NCBI GenBank assembly: GCA_034437795.1
Contig: DAOTTI010000155.1
Coordinates: 1-35,414 of the forward strand
Length of the DNA: 35,414 bases
DNA from: DAOTTI01 sp034437795
GTDB taxonomy: Bacteria; Chloroflexota; UBA11872; UBA12225
Reading direction: 5' to 3'
In this document: positions 23,380 through 31,249 of the stretch, one piece after another
Position numbering within the stretch: the first letter of the stretch is position 1
Layout: the number at the start of each line of letters is the position of its first letter
Made by a program: the position numbers and the translations under genes
The notes under the pieces: model-generated
Seen by the model: the letters and a program-made list of their open reading frames with translations, nothing else
Told to the model about the DNA's origin: nothing
The model's database searches: none

Positions 23380-24777
23380 TCAACTGTTATCGGCCAGCAG
23401 GCGGTTGAGCTGGTCGATCACCTCGCCGATGGCCTGTTTGGCGGTGGCCTCGCCCAGCCAGATCTTCTTCAGCGCCGGATCGAGGATCTTGGCATATTCG
23501 CTTGACGGCACGATCTTCTCCGCCGGCTGGGGCCGCCAGTCGGCCTTGCCGGCATAGAAGACCTTCTTGTTGATGGGCACGTCCTTGAGCCAGACCTGCT
23601 CGTCCACCAGGCGCTTGATCGCCGGCAGCCAGCCGTTGTTCTCCATGTAGTAGCGCTGGCCCTCGGGGCCGCCCATCACCTTGATGAACTCCCAGCACTC
23701 CGCCGGATATCTCGTGCTGGCAGAGGCGAGGATGGGCGCCCACCAGCCGAATGTGAAGCGCGCCTGCTTCCCCCTGGGCAGCGGGGCGACGTCCCAGCGG
23801 AACGTGATCTGCCTCGCGGCGCCAAGCGCGTACCCGCTGAGCTGGACCTGCATCGCCATGTTGCCGGCAGTAAACGACGCCTTCTTCTCGTTCGGATAGC
23901 GCACGCTTGGCCACATCCCGCGCCCCGTGGCGTCGCTCATCCACTGCAGGGCGGCCAGGGCGTCGGGGTGATCCAGGTTCGACCTGGTGCCGCCCGGCCG
24001 CAGGATGTCCCCCGCTTCTTCCTCCACTACCATATCCCAGCGCCAGTCGACGATGGTGTCGGCGCCATAGATGCGGATGTTCTCCGGCTCGAACCCGGCC
24101 GACCCCAGGCGCCGGCCCTGGTCGTCCACTGTGAGCCTGGCCGCTGTGTCGACGAAGGTCTGCCAGGTCCAGCTCTCGTCTGGGTATTTGAGCCCCGCCT
24201 GATCGAAGAGGTCCTTGTTGTAGTACAGGGCGACGCTCGCGCCGGCCAGGGCGCCCCACCCGTAGAAGCTGTCGCGGTACTTGGCGCTCTGAATGAAGGA
24301 CGGGAAGTACTCGTCGAGCTTGATGTCGCGCCGTACGAAGGGATCGAGCTTCAGGAAGGCGCCCTGCCTGGCATACTGGCGCCAGAAGCCGTTGTTGAGG
24401 AAGACCATGTCGGGAGCTGCTCCGGCCGCCAGGCGCACCGGATACTCGACGTGCCGGTCCGCCTTCGGCATCTCGAACTCGATCTCGATCTGCGGGTGCT
24501 TGGCCCGCAGCATGTCGGCGATCTTCTTGTCGCGATCCACGGCGCCCTGCGACTGCGCAGTCATCACCACCAGCTTCACCGGCTGGCCGGTGAGCTTTGG
24601 CGCCTGGGCCCCACCCTCTTGCCGGGGCCCGCAGGCCGCCGCTAACGGTCCGATGACGCCGACCGCGATGATCGCCGTACCGGCCCTCCCGATCTGCCGG
24701 CGCGTGACCCGCACGGGCGCACCGCCGGACCTTGTGGCCTCGCTGCCTTCCGTCATGGCGCATTCTGCCGTGTCCAC
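23380..24777 (-). CDS. Extracellular solute-binding lipoprotein, family 1 (SBP5)
   Basis: A 465-residue ABC-type sugar-binding lipoprotein. The GTG start is supported by GAGGAGG seven bases upstream. The Tat motif is RVTRRQIGRAG (from residue 23) and the lipobox is PLAAAC (Cys49). The mature protein shows VKLVVMTAQSQG, the AAGAAPDMVFLNNGFWRQYA lobe segment, SVALYYNKDLFDQAGL in the hinge region and WELLKF-like 'CWEFIKVMGGPEGQRYY' in the second lobe, ending QLNRLLADNS. It lies 143 bases downstream of the GntR gene on the same strand, so it may be co-transcribed with, and controlled by, that regulator. The ligand is unknown, and no transport membrane subunit is nearby. Confidence 0.93.
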   Translation of the reverse strand: MDTAECAMTEGSEATRSGGAPVRVTRRQIGRAGTAIIAVGVIGPLAAACGPRQEGGAQAPKLTGQPVKLVVMTAQSQGAVDRDKKIADMLRAKHPQIEIEFEMPKADRHVEYPVRLAAGAAPDMVFLNNGFWRQYARQGAFLKLDPFVRRDIKLDEYFPSFIQSAKYRDSFYGWGALAGASVALYYNKDLFDQAGLKYPDESWTWQTFVDTAARLTVDDQGRRLGSAGFEPENIRIYGADTIVDWRWDMVVEEEAGDILRPGGTRSNLDHPDALAALQWMSDATGRGMWPSVRYPNEKKASFTAGNMAMQVQLSGYALGAARQITFRWDVAPLPRGKQARFTFGWWAPILASASTRYPAECWEFIKVMGGPEGQRYYMENNGWLPAIKRLVDEQVWLKDVPINKKVFYAGKADWRPQPAEKIVPSSEYAKILDPALKKIWLGEATAKQAIGEVIDQLNRLLADNS

Positions 24778-24920
24778 CGTGGTGCCTCCTCACTCAGCCT
24801 TGTGCTGGCTTGTTGCTGGCTTGCCAGCCGGTTCGCTGGCCCGCATTCGTCATCCTCTCGCTGACCGGGACTTGCCAGCCCACCTATCTGCCCGCCGCCT
24901 AGTTCAGCCTGCTTAGCTCA

Positions 24921-25646
24921 TCACAGTACCCCTCCAACGAGTTCGAGCACGGACAACACCCGTTCCGTGGCCTGAGTGATGTGCCGGCGCAGCAGGCGCT
25001 GGAGCTCCGGAGCGTCGCGCGCCTCTAGCGCCCGCAGCATCTGGCGGTGCTCCTCCTGGAATTGGCTCAGGGGGGACATCCCCCAGGAGCCGAACACGCG
25101 CAGCATGCGCACGTCGAGGTTAAGGCGGTCGTAGAAGTCGAGCAGCTGGTCGTTCCCCGCCAGCCGGACGATGAACCGGTGCAACTGGGCGTTGGCGGGG
25201 ACCCACTCGTCGAAGCCGGCGCCGTCCACGGCGCGGGCCAGCACCTCATCCAGGCGCGCCACCAGCCTGCGCATGGTCTCAAGGTCCGCGGCCGTGGCGC
25301 GGGCGACCGCAGCAGCGGCCGCATGCACCTCAATCATCAGGCGCATGTCGGCCAGCTCGGCGACGTCCTTGGCCGTGACCCGCGTCACGACCGTGCCCCG
25401 GCGCGGATGGATCTCCACCAGCCCCTCCAGCGCCAGCCGCTTGAGCGCCTCGTGCACCGGGGTGCGGCTCACGCCGAGCTCATGGGCCAGTTCTTCGGGC
25501 ACCAGCCGCTCCCCCGGCAGAAACCGGCGGCGGAGAATGCCCTCGCGGATGCGGTGGTAGCAGCGCGTGGCGAGGTCCGTCCGACCCGTTGTCGGCGTCG
25601 CCGGCCGCTCGCCCGTCGTCGCCTGCACTGCCGGCCGACCCGTCAC
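24921..25646 (-). CDS. GntR family transcriptional regulator with FCD ligand domain
   Basis: A 241-residue cytoplasmic DNA-binding regulator. The winged HTH spans about residues 25-90 (PGERLVPEELAHELGVSRT, PVHEALKRLALEGLVE, RGTVV). The rest is an all-helical FCD domain that in relatives senses sugar acids or other carboxylates, often through a metal. Candidate ligand histidines are in ANAQLHRF, EEHRQML and RRHITQ. The GTG start follows GGGAGG. The gene is divergent from the six-hairpin enzyme, and an 8 bp perfect inverted repeat lies between them (25702-25737). SBP5 is downstream. A FadR/UxuR-like uronate or aldonate response would fit the neighbours, but the effector is inferred only. Confidence 0.93.
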   Translation of the reverse strand: MTGRPAVQATTGERPATPTTGRTDLATRCYHRIREGILRRRFLPGERLVPEELAHELGVSRTPVHEALKRLALEGLVEIHPRRGTVVTRVTAKDVAELADMRLMIEVHAAAAAVARATAADLETMRRLVARLDEVLARAVDGAGFDEWVPANAQLHRFIVRLAGNDQLLDFYDRLNLDVRMLRVFGSWGMSPLSQFQEEHRQMLRALEARDAPELQRLLRRHITQATERVLSVLELVGGVL

Positions 25647-25701
25647 CCCGTCCTCCCTTCCGGTATGGCGTACGATACAGCGCAGAGTGCCACCCGCGGG
25701 C

Positions 25702-25737
25702 GTGATATGTCAGTTATCATGTTACTCTGCATATCAC
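25702..25737. promoter_or_regulatory. Candidate GntR operator: inverted repeat GTGATATG-N20-CATATCAC
   Basis: Arms GTGATATG (25702-25709) and CATATCAC (25730-25737) are perfect reverse complements, 28 bases between arm starts, in an unusually AT-rich island. They sit 56 bases upstream of the GntR start and 58 bases upstream of the divergent enzyme start. A second, shorter palindrome GTAT-N8-ATAC lies at 25663-25678, close to the GntR gene. Centre spacing near 28 bases would put both arms on roughly one face of the helix for two dimers or one looped complex. Confidence 0.65.
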
Positions 25738-25794
25738 ATCACGCGGCATGGTAGCATACCCGCGGCGGCAGACGGGAGGAGCGAAGAGGACGGC

Positions 25795-27225
25795 ATGACT
25801 TCAGCGGAACTGATCCTGGCTCGGGTCTGCGCCGCCCTTGACGCGCTGGTCCGCGCCGGCGCTCCCTACCACGGGCTGATCCCGTCCGTGCTCGACCTGC
25901 AGTCGGGGCAGCTACTGGAGACGCTCCCCGCTCCCATCCCCGGGCAACGGATGGAGGACCGTTCCCACCCCGGCTGTAACCTCATCCATGACCAGGCGCT
26001 CCTGGCCACCTTGCTGGCGCTGGCTGAGGCGCTGGGCCGCCCCGACTACGGGGCCGCCGCCGGCGACTATCTCCGGCACTGGGCCACGCACTGCACGGCG
26101 ACCGTCACCGGCCTCTTCCCGTGGGGTGAGCACGCCTTCTGGCACCTGCGTGAGAACAGGGTCGGCAATAGCTACCTCCTGCGCGCCCCTGCCCGCCCGG
26201 GCGGCGCCCCCGGCGCGACCCACGATCACCTGCGCCAGGCGCCGCTCTGGCTCTGGCAGGCGCTCACGCAGGACCAGCCACAGTGCGTGGAACGCTTCGG
26301 GGAGGGTCTGGACTTCCACTGGAAGGAGGGAGAGCCGCCCGAGTACAGCCGCCACGCAGCCATCGAGGCGCCGGTCCGTCCGCCCCGCGACCGCCGCTCG
26401 TTCGACTTTCCGCGCCACAGCGGCTTCTACATCTTCGACTGGTCGTTCGCCTATCTCCAGACCGGGCGTGCGGAGTTCCTGCATCAGGCGACACAGATGG
26501 CGGACTACTGGTGGCTCAAGCGCGACCACTGTGGTCTCTTGCTGATCGAGAGCCGCTCTCCTGCAAGTGACGTCCACTTCTTCAACGCCAATGCGCCGGG
26601 GCAGACCATCTCCCTGGCGGCCAGCTTGCTGGAAGCGGCCGGCCTGCTGCAGCCCGCCAGGCCCGACCTGGCAGGCGTGTGGCGGGAACGGGCGGCCGTC
26701 TACCTGGACGGGTTCTTCGCCGCCCCGCATGACCTGGACCGAGGCGTCTTCGTCCTGCTGTGCGATCGGACGACCAATGAGGCCAGGGAGGTGATGCCGG
26801 TCTGGGGGAGCCGCTACGGCGTCTGGCCGGCGGCCTACGTCGCGCTCACCGCCCTATGCGCCTACCGGCTTACCCGTGACCACCGGCTCCTCTCCTGGGC
26901 AGCGGCGGTTGGACGGCGCTACGACGGCGAGCCCCTACCGCCCGGCGTGGCGGTGCCGGCCATGGACGCCGGTCTGGGCCTGGAGCTCCTGGCGGACCTC
27001 TATGACCTCACCGGAGACCGGCGCTGGCTCGACGCGGCGCTGCACCTGGCAGGGACGCTGCTGGCCGTCTATCTGGATACCCGCCTGCCCCGCGGCGCGG
27101 CAGGGATCGGCTGGTATGAGTCGCAGATGGGTCCCGCCTTCCTCCTGCACGGCCTGGCGCGAACCGCCTTGCTGAGCCTGGACAGGGACCACTGCCCGCT
27201 GGCGCCGGACTACACCACCCGTTGA
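25795..27225 (+). CDS. Probable six-hairpin (alpha/alpha barrel) carbohydrate-active protein
   Basis: The 476-residue protein has repeated helix pairs with aromatic and acidic residues of an (alpha/alpha)6 or (alpha/alpha)7 barrel, as in unsaturated uronyl hydrolases, epimerases and some polysaccharide lyases. Examples are DQALLATLLALAEALGRPDY, FYIFDWSFAYLQTGRAEF and GLGLELLADLYDLTGDRRW. No signal peptide is seen, so it is probably cytoplasmic and acts on imported oligosaccharides. GAGGA before the ATG at 25795 supports the start; the frame is open far upstream through the regulator region but without sense. I cannot assign a CAZy family or catalytic residues. Divergence from the GntR gene and a shared operator candidate suggest that it is the regulator's main target. 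Confidence 0.75.
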   Translation: MTSAELILARVCAALDALVRAGAPYHGLIPSVLDLQSGQLLETLPAPIPGQRMEDRSHPGCNLIHDQALLATLLALAEALGRPDYGAAAGDYLRHWATHCTATVTGLFPWGEHAFWHLRENRVGNSYLLRAPARPGGAPGATHDHLRQAPLWLWQALTQDQPQCVERFGEGLDFHWKEGEPPEYSRHAAIEAPVRPPRDRRSFDFPRHSGFYIFDWSFAYLQTGRAEFLHQATQMADYWWLKRDHCGLLLIESRSPASDVHFFNANAPGQTISLAASLLEAAGLLQPARPDLAGVWRERAAVYLDGFFAAPHDLDRGVFVLLCDRTTNEAREVMPVWGSRYGVWPAAYVALTALCAYRLTRDHRLLSWAAAVGRRYDGEPLPPGVAVPAMDAGLGLELLADLYDLTGDRRWLDAALHLAGTLLAVYLDTRLPRGAAGIGWYESQMGPAFLLHGLARTALLSLDRDHCPLAPDYTTR

Positions 27226-27348
27226 GTTAGACCACCCGCCGGCGGGGCGCGCTAGGTAGTGAGCCGCCTGAACCCATGCGGCAGGCCATGGCACGGGATG
27301 GCCGGCTGCACTCCTCAGCCGGGCTTGCTGGCGAGCGCAGCCCTCGCA

Positions 27349-27365
27349 CTCTCCCACAGGGAGAG
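27349..27365. repeat. Dispersed palindrome family A copy (7 bp stem)
   Basis: CTCTCCC-ACA-GGGAGAG, preceded by AGCCCTCGCA, lies in the 170-base gap between the convergent six-hairpin and PhyH2 genes. The loop ACA is the same as in the copy at 35301. Confidence 0.75.
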
Positions 27366-27395
27366 CGAAGTGACGCCTGGCACGAGCAAGCCGTG

Positions 27396-28295
27396 TTAGC
27401 AGGTCACGTCCTTGCCTTCACTGCCAAAGATGGCCAAGCGCTCCTCCGTGGTGGTGCGTGGCGCGCTCGCCGGCACGTAGTGGAGCTGCAGGGCGCGGCG
27501 CCGCTTGGCCGAGCGGGTGGCCGGCGTGCCGTGGGGCAGCAGCCCGTCGAAGAAGAGCACCCCACCCGGCTGGAGCGGCACGGCCAGGATGCGGTCCTTC
27601 GTCACGTGGTCGTCGCAGATCTGCCAGTCGCGTCGCTTGAAGTGGACAATCGGCTCGCGGTGGCCCCGCGGGATGACGTGCATGCAGCCGTTCTCCGGCA
27701 GCGCCTCGTCCAGCGCGATCCAGCAGCCGACGATGCGCGTCCCCAGCGGCAGGTTGAAGAAGGCGTGGTCCTGGTGCCAGGGCTTCTCCCGCCCGATCAA
27801 CGGCGGCTTGAGCATGGCCTGGTTGGCAAAGAGGGCCGGCGCCTCCCCGATCAGCCGCGTCACGATCGCCAGGAGCTGCGGATGCTCCGCTATCGCCTTC
27901 AGCCGCCGGTCGTGGTCGACGTAGTTCTGCAGCTTGCGCACGTAGTCCTGCTTCTGTTCGCGGCTCAGCGTCGGCAGGACCGACCGCGCCCGCGCCTCGA
28001 ACTGGATCCCCTTGAACGCGGGGTTCTTGCCGTCGATGAGGTCCAGCAGCCCGTCCAGCGCCGCCTGCGTCTCGGCCGGCGTGAAGGCGTGGTGGATCAC
28101 CAGGTAGCCCTGCTCCCGAAAGAAGGCGACGTGCTCATCAGTAAAGGCGCCGAAGCCCTCGATCCCCTGGGCCACGCCGGCGAAGCGGTAGAGGTCCTCG
28201 GCGTACCCCGAATCGACGTAGTTGTCGAACCACGCCTCCTCCACCGCCTCGCTCACTGGCACTGCCTGCTGCACGGCCTCCGTCGCTCCTGCCAT
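27396..28295 (-). CDS. Phytanoyl-CoA dioxygenase (PhyH) family protein 2
   Basis: A 299-residue predicted Fe(II)/2-oxoglutarate oxygenase. The ATG at 28295 is chosen because AGGAGG precedes it by seven bases; the frame is open 21 codons further without a ribosome site. Iron ligands are H174 and D176 (PWHQDHAFF) and H255 (LLPHGTPATRS), with R261 as the 2-oxoglutarate anchor only six residues later, shorter than in PhyH1. The N-terminus has an extra 60-residue helical segment before the usual FREQGYLVI start. It is the last gene of the likely operon SBP7, Gfo/Idh/MocA, SBP6, PhyH2. The substrate is unknown; a sugar-derived or plant-derived small molecule is possible. Confidence 0.92.
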   Translation of the reverse strand: MAGATEAVQQAVPVSEAVEEAWFDNYVDSGYAEDLYRFAGVAQGIEGFGAFTDEHVAFFREQGYLVIHHAFTPAETQAALDGLLDLIDGKNPAFKGIQFEARARSVLPTLSREQKQDYVRKLQNYVDHDRRLKAIAEHPQLLAIVTRLIGEAPALFANQAMLKPPLIGREKPWHQDHAFFNLPLGTRIVGCWIALDEALPENGCMHVIPRGHREPIVHFKRRDWQICDDHVTKDRILAVPLQPGGVLFFDGLLPHGTPATRSAKRRRALQLHYVPASAPRTTTEERLAIFGSEGKDVTC

Positions 28296-28405
28296 TGCCG
28301 TTCCTCCTGACCTTGTCCTCACTCCGGTATGCTGATCCTGCCGTATCCGGCGTTCCACCGATCTCCCTGTCCGCGTGGCTCGCCGCGTCTCCCGCCTCCT
28401 GCCGG

Positions 28406-29824
28406 CTACCTGCCGGCGCTGCGCAAGACCTCATCCATCTTGCGCGCGGCGTCGTCCATGGCCACCTTGGGTGGCACTTGCTTCTCGCCGTACACCTCGC
28501 TGAGCGCCGCCCGCATGATCGGCTGGCACTCGGCGTAGGTCGCCCAGTACTGGAAGTTCGCCGCGCGCCCTTTATAGACGGTGTTGAGGATAACGTCAAT
28601 CGCCGCCTTGCGCGTGTCGGCCGGCCAGCGGCCGTAGTAGGTCTCCCAGAGGTCCTGATTGGGGACCTGCGGCGGGGTCCGGCCGGTCTCGGCCCACACC
28701 TTCTCCGCTTCCAGGCTGCCCAGCCACTCCGCCAGCGCCCAGGCCCGGTCCACGTCACGGTGATTCCTGGCGATGCTCCACAGGTGCCCTTGTGAGAAGT
28801 GCTGCTGATCCCTGGGCCCCCGCGGGAACGTGTGCAGGCGCCATTCGTAGGAAATCCCCTGCTTCTCTAACGCGTCCACCAGCGTGAACGAGGCCACCGA
28901 GGTGTACTGGATGGACATCGCCACTGCCCCCTGCTGGAAGCCAAAGCCCGGCCGATAAGGGTTGCCACTCCAGGGAACGCTGCGGTCTTTGAACTGCATG
29001 TCCTGGAAGTCCTTGAACATCTGCACCGCCGCCTCGGAGTTCACCAGCGCCTTCGTCTCCTCGGCGTTGACCCAGTAGTGCTTCCCGTAATTCCACATCA
29101 GCGAGAACATGGACTGGCCATCGACGTTGGCGGCGTTGGTGGTGCCGAAGATGCCCCGGTCCAGGTCGGTCAGCCGGCGGGCCAGCTCGGCGTACTCTTG
29201 CATCGTCCAGTCGGGGCGAGGAAGCGGGATGTTGCGCTCCTTGAAGCGGTCCACGACGATGAACATGACCGTGGCGTTGTAGCCCCAGGGCGTGCCCCAC
29301 TGCTTCCCTTTGTAGGTGACCGCCTCCACCACCGGCGGGTAGTACATCCTGGTGGAGATCGTCCGGCTGGTCTTCCAGCGGTCGGAGAGGTCGAGGAGTA
29401 GCTGCTTGCTCACCCAGGCCGGCTTGTACTGGGCGTAGGTCAGGAAGACATCGGCCGGGCTATCGGCGGCCAGCGACGCCAGCGTCTTATCAATGTACTC
29501 GCTGCCGGGGATCAGGTGCAGGACGGCGGTGTAGCGCCCCGCCTTCTGCTCGTTGAAGCGGTTCTGAATGGCCTCGAAGGACGGGCGCGTCACCTGGTCA
29601 CCGTAGATCGAGAAGCTGACCTCCCGCGGCCCGCCCGGTCGCGGCGCCCCGCCGGTCTCGGATCGACCCTGGCCCGGCAGGGCGCAGGCCGCCAGCGCCG
29701 CGCCGGCCAGCGCGCCGACGCCGCTGTGGAACACGCGCCGGCGGGACAGCGCCTCCCGCCGCGTACGGCACGCGACGCCGTGCCGGCAACCGGCGACGAC
29801 CGAGCGGTTCGCACCGCGGCTCAT
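28406..29824 (-). CDS. Extracellular solute-binding lipoprotein, family 1 (SBP6)
   Basis: A 472-residue binding lipoprotein. The ATG follows AAAGGGG by about eight bases. It has a long charged n-region, a Tat motif (LSRRRVFHSGVG, from residue 26) and a lipobox (LAAC, Cys47). Family features are VSFSIYGDQVTRPSFEAIQNR, LAADSPADVFLTYAQYKP and QWGTPWGYNATVMFIVVDRF. Its ending, DDAARKMDEVLRSAGR, is typical. It lies in the same orientation as Gfo/Idh/MocA (130 bases upstream) and PhyH2 (110 bases downstream). Two binding proteins in one operon with an oxidoreductase and a dioxygenase, but no transporter, is unusual. Confidence 0.93.
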   Translation of the reverse strand: MSRGANRSVVAGCRHGVACRTRREALSRRRVFHSGVGALAGAALAACALPGQGRSETGGAPRPGGPREVSFSIYGDQVTRPSFEAIQNRFNEQKAGRYTAVLHLIPGSEYIDKTLASLAADSPADVFLTYAQYKPAWVSKQLLLDLSDRWKTSRTISTRMYYPPVVEAVTYKGKQWGTPWGYNATVMFIVVDRFKERNIPLPRPDWTMQEYAELARRLTDLDRGIFGTTNAANVDGQSMFSLMWNYGKHYWVNAEETKALVNSEAAVQMFKDFQDMQFKDRSVPWSGNPYRPGFGFQQGAVAMSIQYTSVASFTLVDALEKQGISYEWRLHTFPRGPRDQQHFSQGHLWSIARNHRDVDRAWALAEWLGSLEAEKVWAETGRTPPQVPNQDLWETYYGRWPADTRKAAIDVILNTVYKGRAANFQYWATYAECQPIMRAALSEVYGEKQVPPKVAMDDAARKMDEVLRSAGR

Positions 29825-29954
29825 GATACGGTCCCCTTTCTCTCAGTCCGCGCCCAGTGCCGTCGGTCCCAGGAAGGCTCACTGCGCCGCCGGCCACTGA
29901 TGCAGGTCGATGCCGGTCCAGGCTGGGGCGCCGGCGCCTCACCAGCGGCCAGGC

Positions 29955-31139
29955 TTACCGGCGGGGAAACCAGACGTCGACCAGCTTGTCGATGTCTCCG
30001 GCGTCACAATCATACTGCTCGCGGTAGGCGGCGTGCACCTGCTGCTCGTAGGCCGTCGGCCCGGCCAGCGGAAACGAGATCGTCTGTCGATCACGCCGGC
30101 CCGACTCGATCATCGCCAGGTTCATCTCCTGGTCCAGGCGCCCCTGTTCCCCGCCGTACTCCGGCGCCGAGCCCCCCTGGACCGCCCGCGCGAGGGAGAG
30201 CAGCTCGTCCGCCACCGCCACCTGGCCCTCGCGCAAAGCGTAGCGCGCCAGGGGATTTTCCCACACGACGTCGGTCCCTGGCAGACGCAGCGCGGTGAGC
30301 ACCTCCACACCGGCCTCCTCGCGGGTGAGCCGCTCCGGGCGCAGCGGCCGGCTGCGCGCGCCCCGCTGCAGCTCGTCGGGGGGCACCAGGTGCACCTCGT
30401 CGTTCACGATCGCCCCCTGCGTCCCGTCGATCTGGGAGATGGCCGCCTGGCCGCGCCCCAGCGAGCGGGCGTGGATCACGTTCGAGTACATCTGCACCGC
30501 CATCACCCCGTTCTCGAAGTCGATCACGCCCATGGTCCAGTGCTCCTGCCGGTGCTGGCGCTGCATCCGGTCCGTAATCGGCACCACGACGCTGGTGTGG
30601 CTCACCCCCATGATCGAGACGGGGCGGGCGCGGGCGTGCCGACGCAGGATGCTCATGCCGTGGTAGCCGCCTTCGTGGAAGATGCGGTACAGGCGGGAGA
30701 CATCGCCGATCAGGCCGGCGTCGATCACCCGCGCCTTGAAGCGCTCCAGCGGGGTCCGGTAGTAGTTCTCCGCCACCTCCAGGTGAACGCGGTTACGCGC
30801 GGCCGCCTCCAGGATCATGTCCGCCAGGGCCAGCGTCGGGGCGATCGGCGTCTCCACCAGCACGTGCACGCCGCGGTCCATCAGGAAGACGCAGACGGCG
30901 TGGTGCGCCTCCGCCGGCACCACCACGTCCGCCACGTCCAGCGTCTCCTGCTGCACCAGGTCCCGCACGCTGGTGTAGGCCCGAACGCCATACTCCGCGG
31001 CATAGCGCCTGGCCGCCGTCTCGTCGCGGTCACAGATGGCGACCAGCTCAAAGGTGTCGGTGAGCCGCGCGATCGCCGGCAGGTGCGCGCCCGCCCCTCG
31101 CCGGCCCGCACCAACCAGCGCAATCCTGAGCCTGGACAC
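29955..31139 (-). CDS. Gfo/Idh/MocA family oxidoreductase with ETP instead of EKP motif
   Basis: A 394-residue NAD(P)-dependent sugar or cyclitol dehydrogenase-like protein. The GTG at 31139 follows GGAGGT by seven bases; a TTG five codons earlier overlaps that site. The Rossmann motif is IALVGAGRRGAG. The family's usual catalytic EKP segment reads LVETPIAP here, with T97 in place of lysine, so normal hydride-transfer chemistry may be lost or changed. The C-terminal domain keeps MGVSHTSVV, where other members have a catalytic-region histidine. There is no signal peptide. It sits between SBP7 and SBP6, 110 and 130 bases away. It could be an enzyme with altered chemistry or a sugar sensor; I cannot tell which. 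Confidence 0.88.
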   Translation of the reverse strand: MSRLRIALVGAGRRGAGAHLPAIARLTDTFELVAICDRDETAARRYAAEYGVRAYTSVRDLVQQETLDVADVVVPAEAHHAVCVFLMDRGVHVLVETPIAPTLALADMILEAAARNRVHLEVAENYYRTPLERFKARVIDAGLIGDVSRLYRIFHEGGYHGMSILRRHARARPVSIMGVSHTSVVVPITDRMQRQHRQEHWTMGVIDFENGVMAVQMYSNVIHARSLGRGQAAISQIDGTQGAIVNDEVHLVPPDELQRGARSRPLRPERLTREEAGVEVLTALRLPGTDVVWENPLARYALREGQVAVADELLSLARAVQGGSAPEYGGEQGRLDQEMNLAMIESGRRDRQTISFPLAGPTAYEQQVHAAYREQYDCDAGDIDKLVDVWFPRR

Positions 31140-31249
31140 CGGCCATACCTCCAATCAGGCGCCCCGTGGCGCGCCCCGTACGACCGCGGGACATGCCGCA
31201 GCCGGGGCTGCCAGCCCCACCACGGGGCCGGGGCTACTCCGTCATCGCG

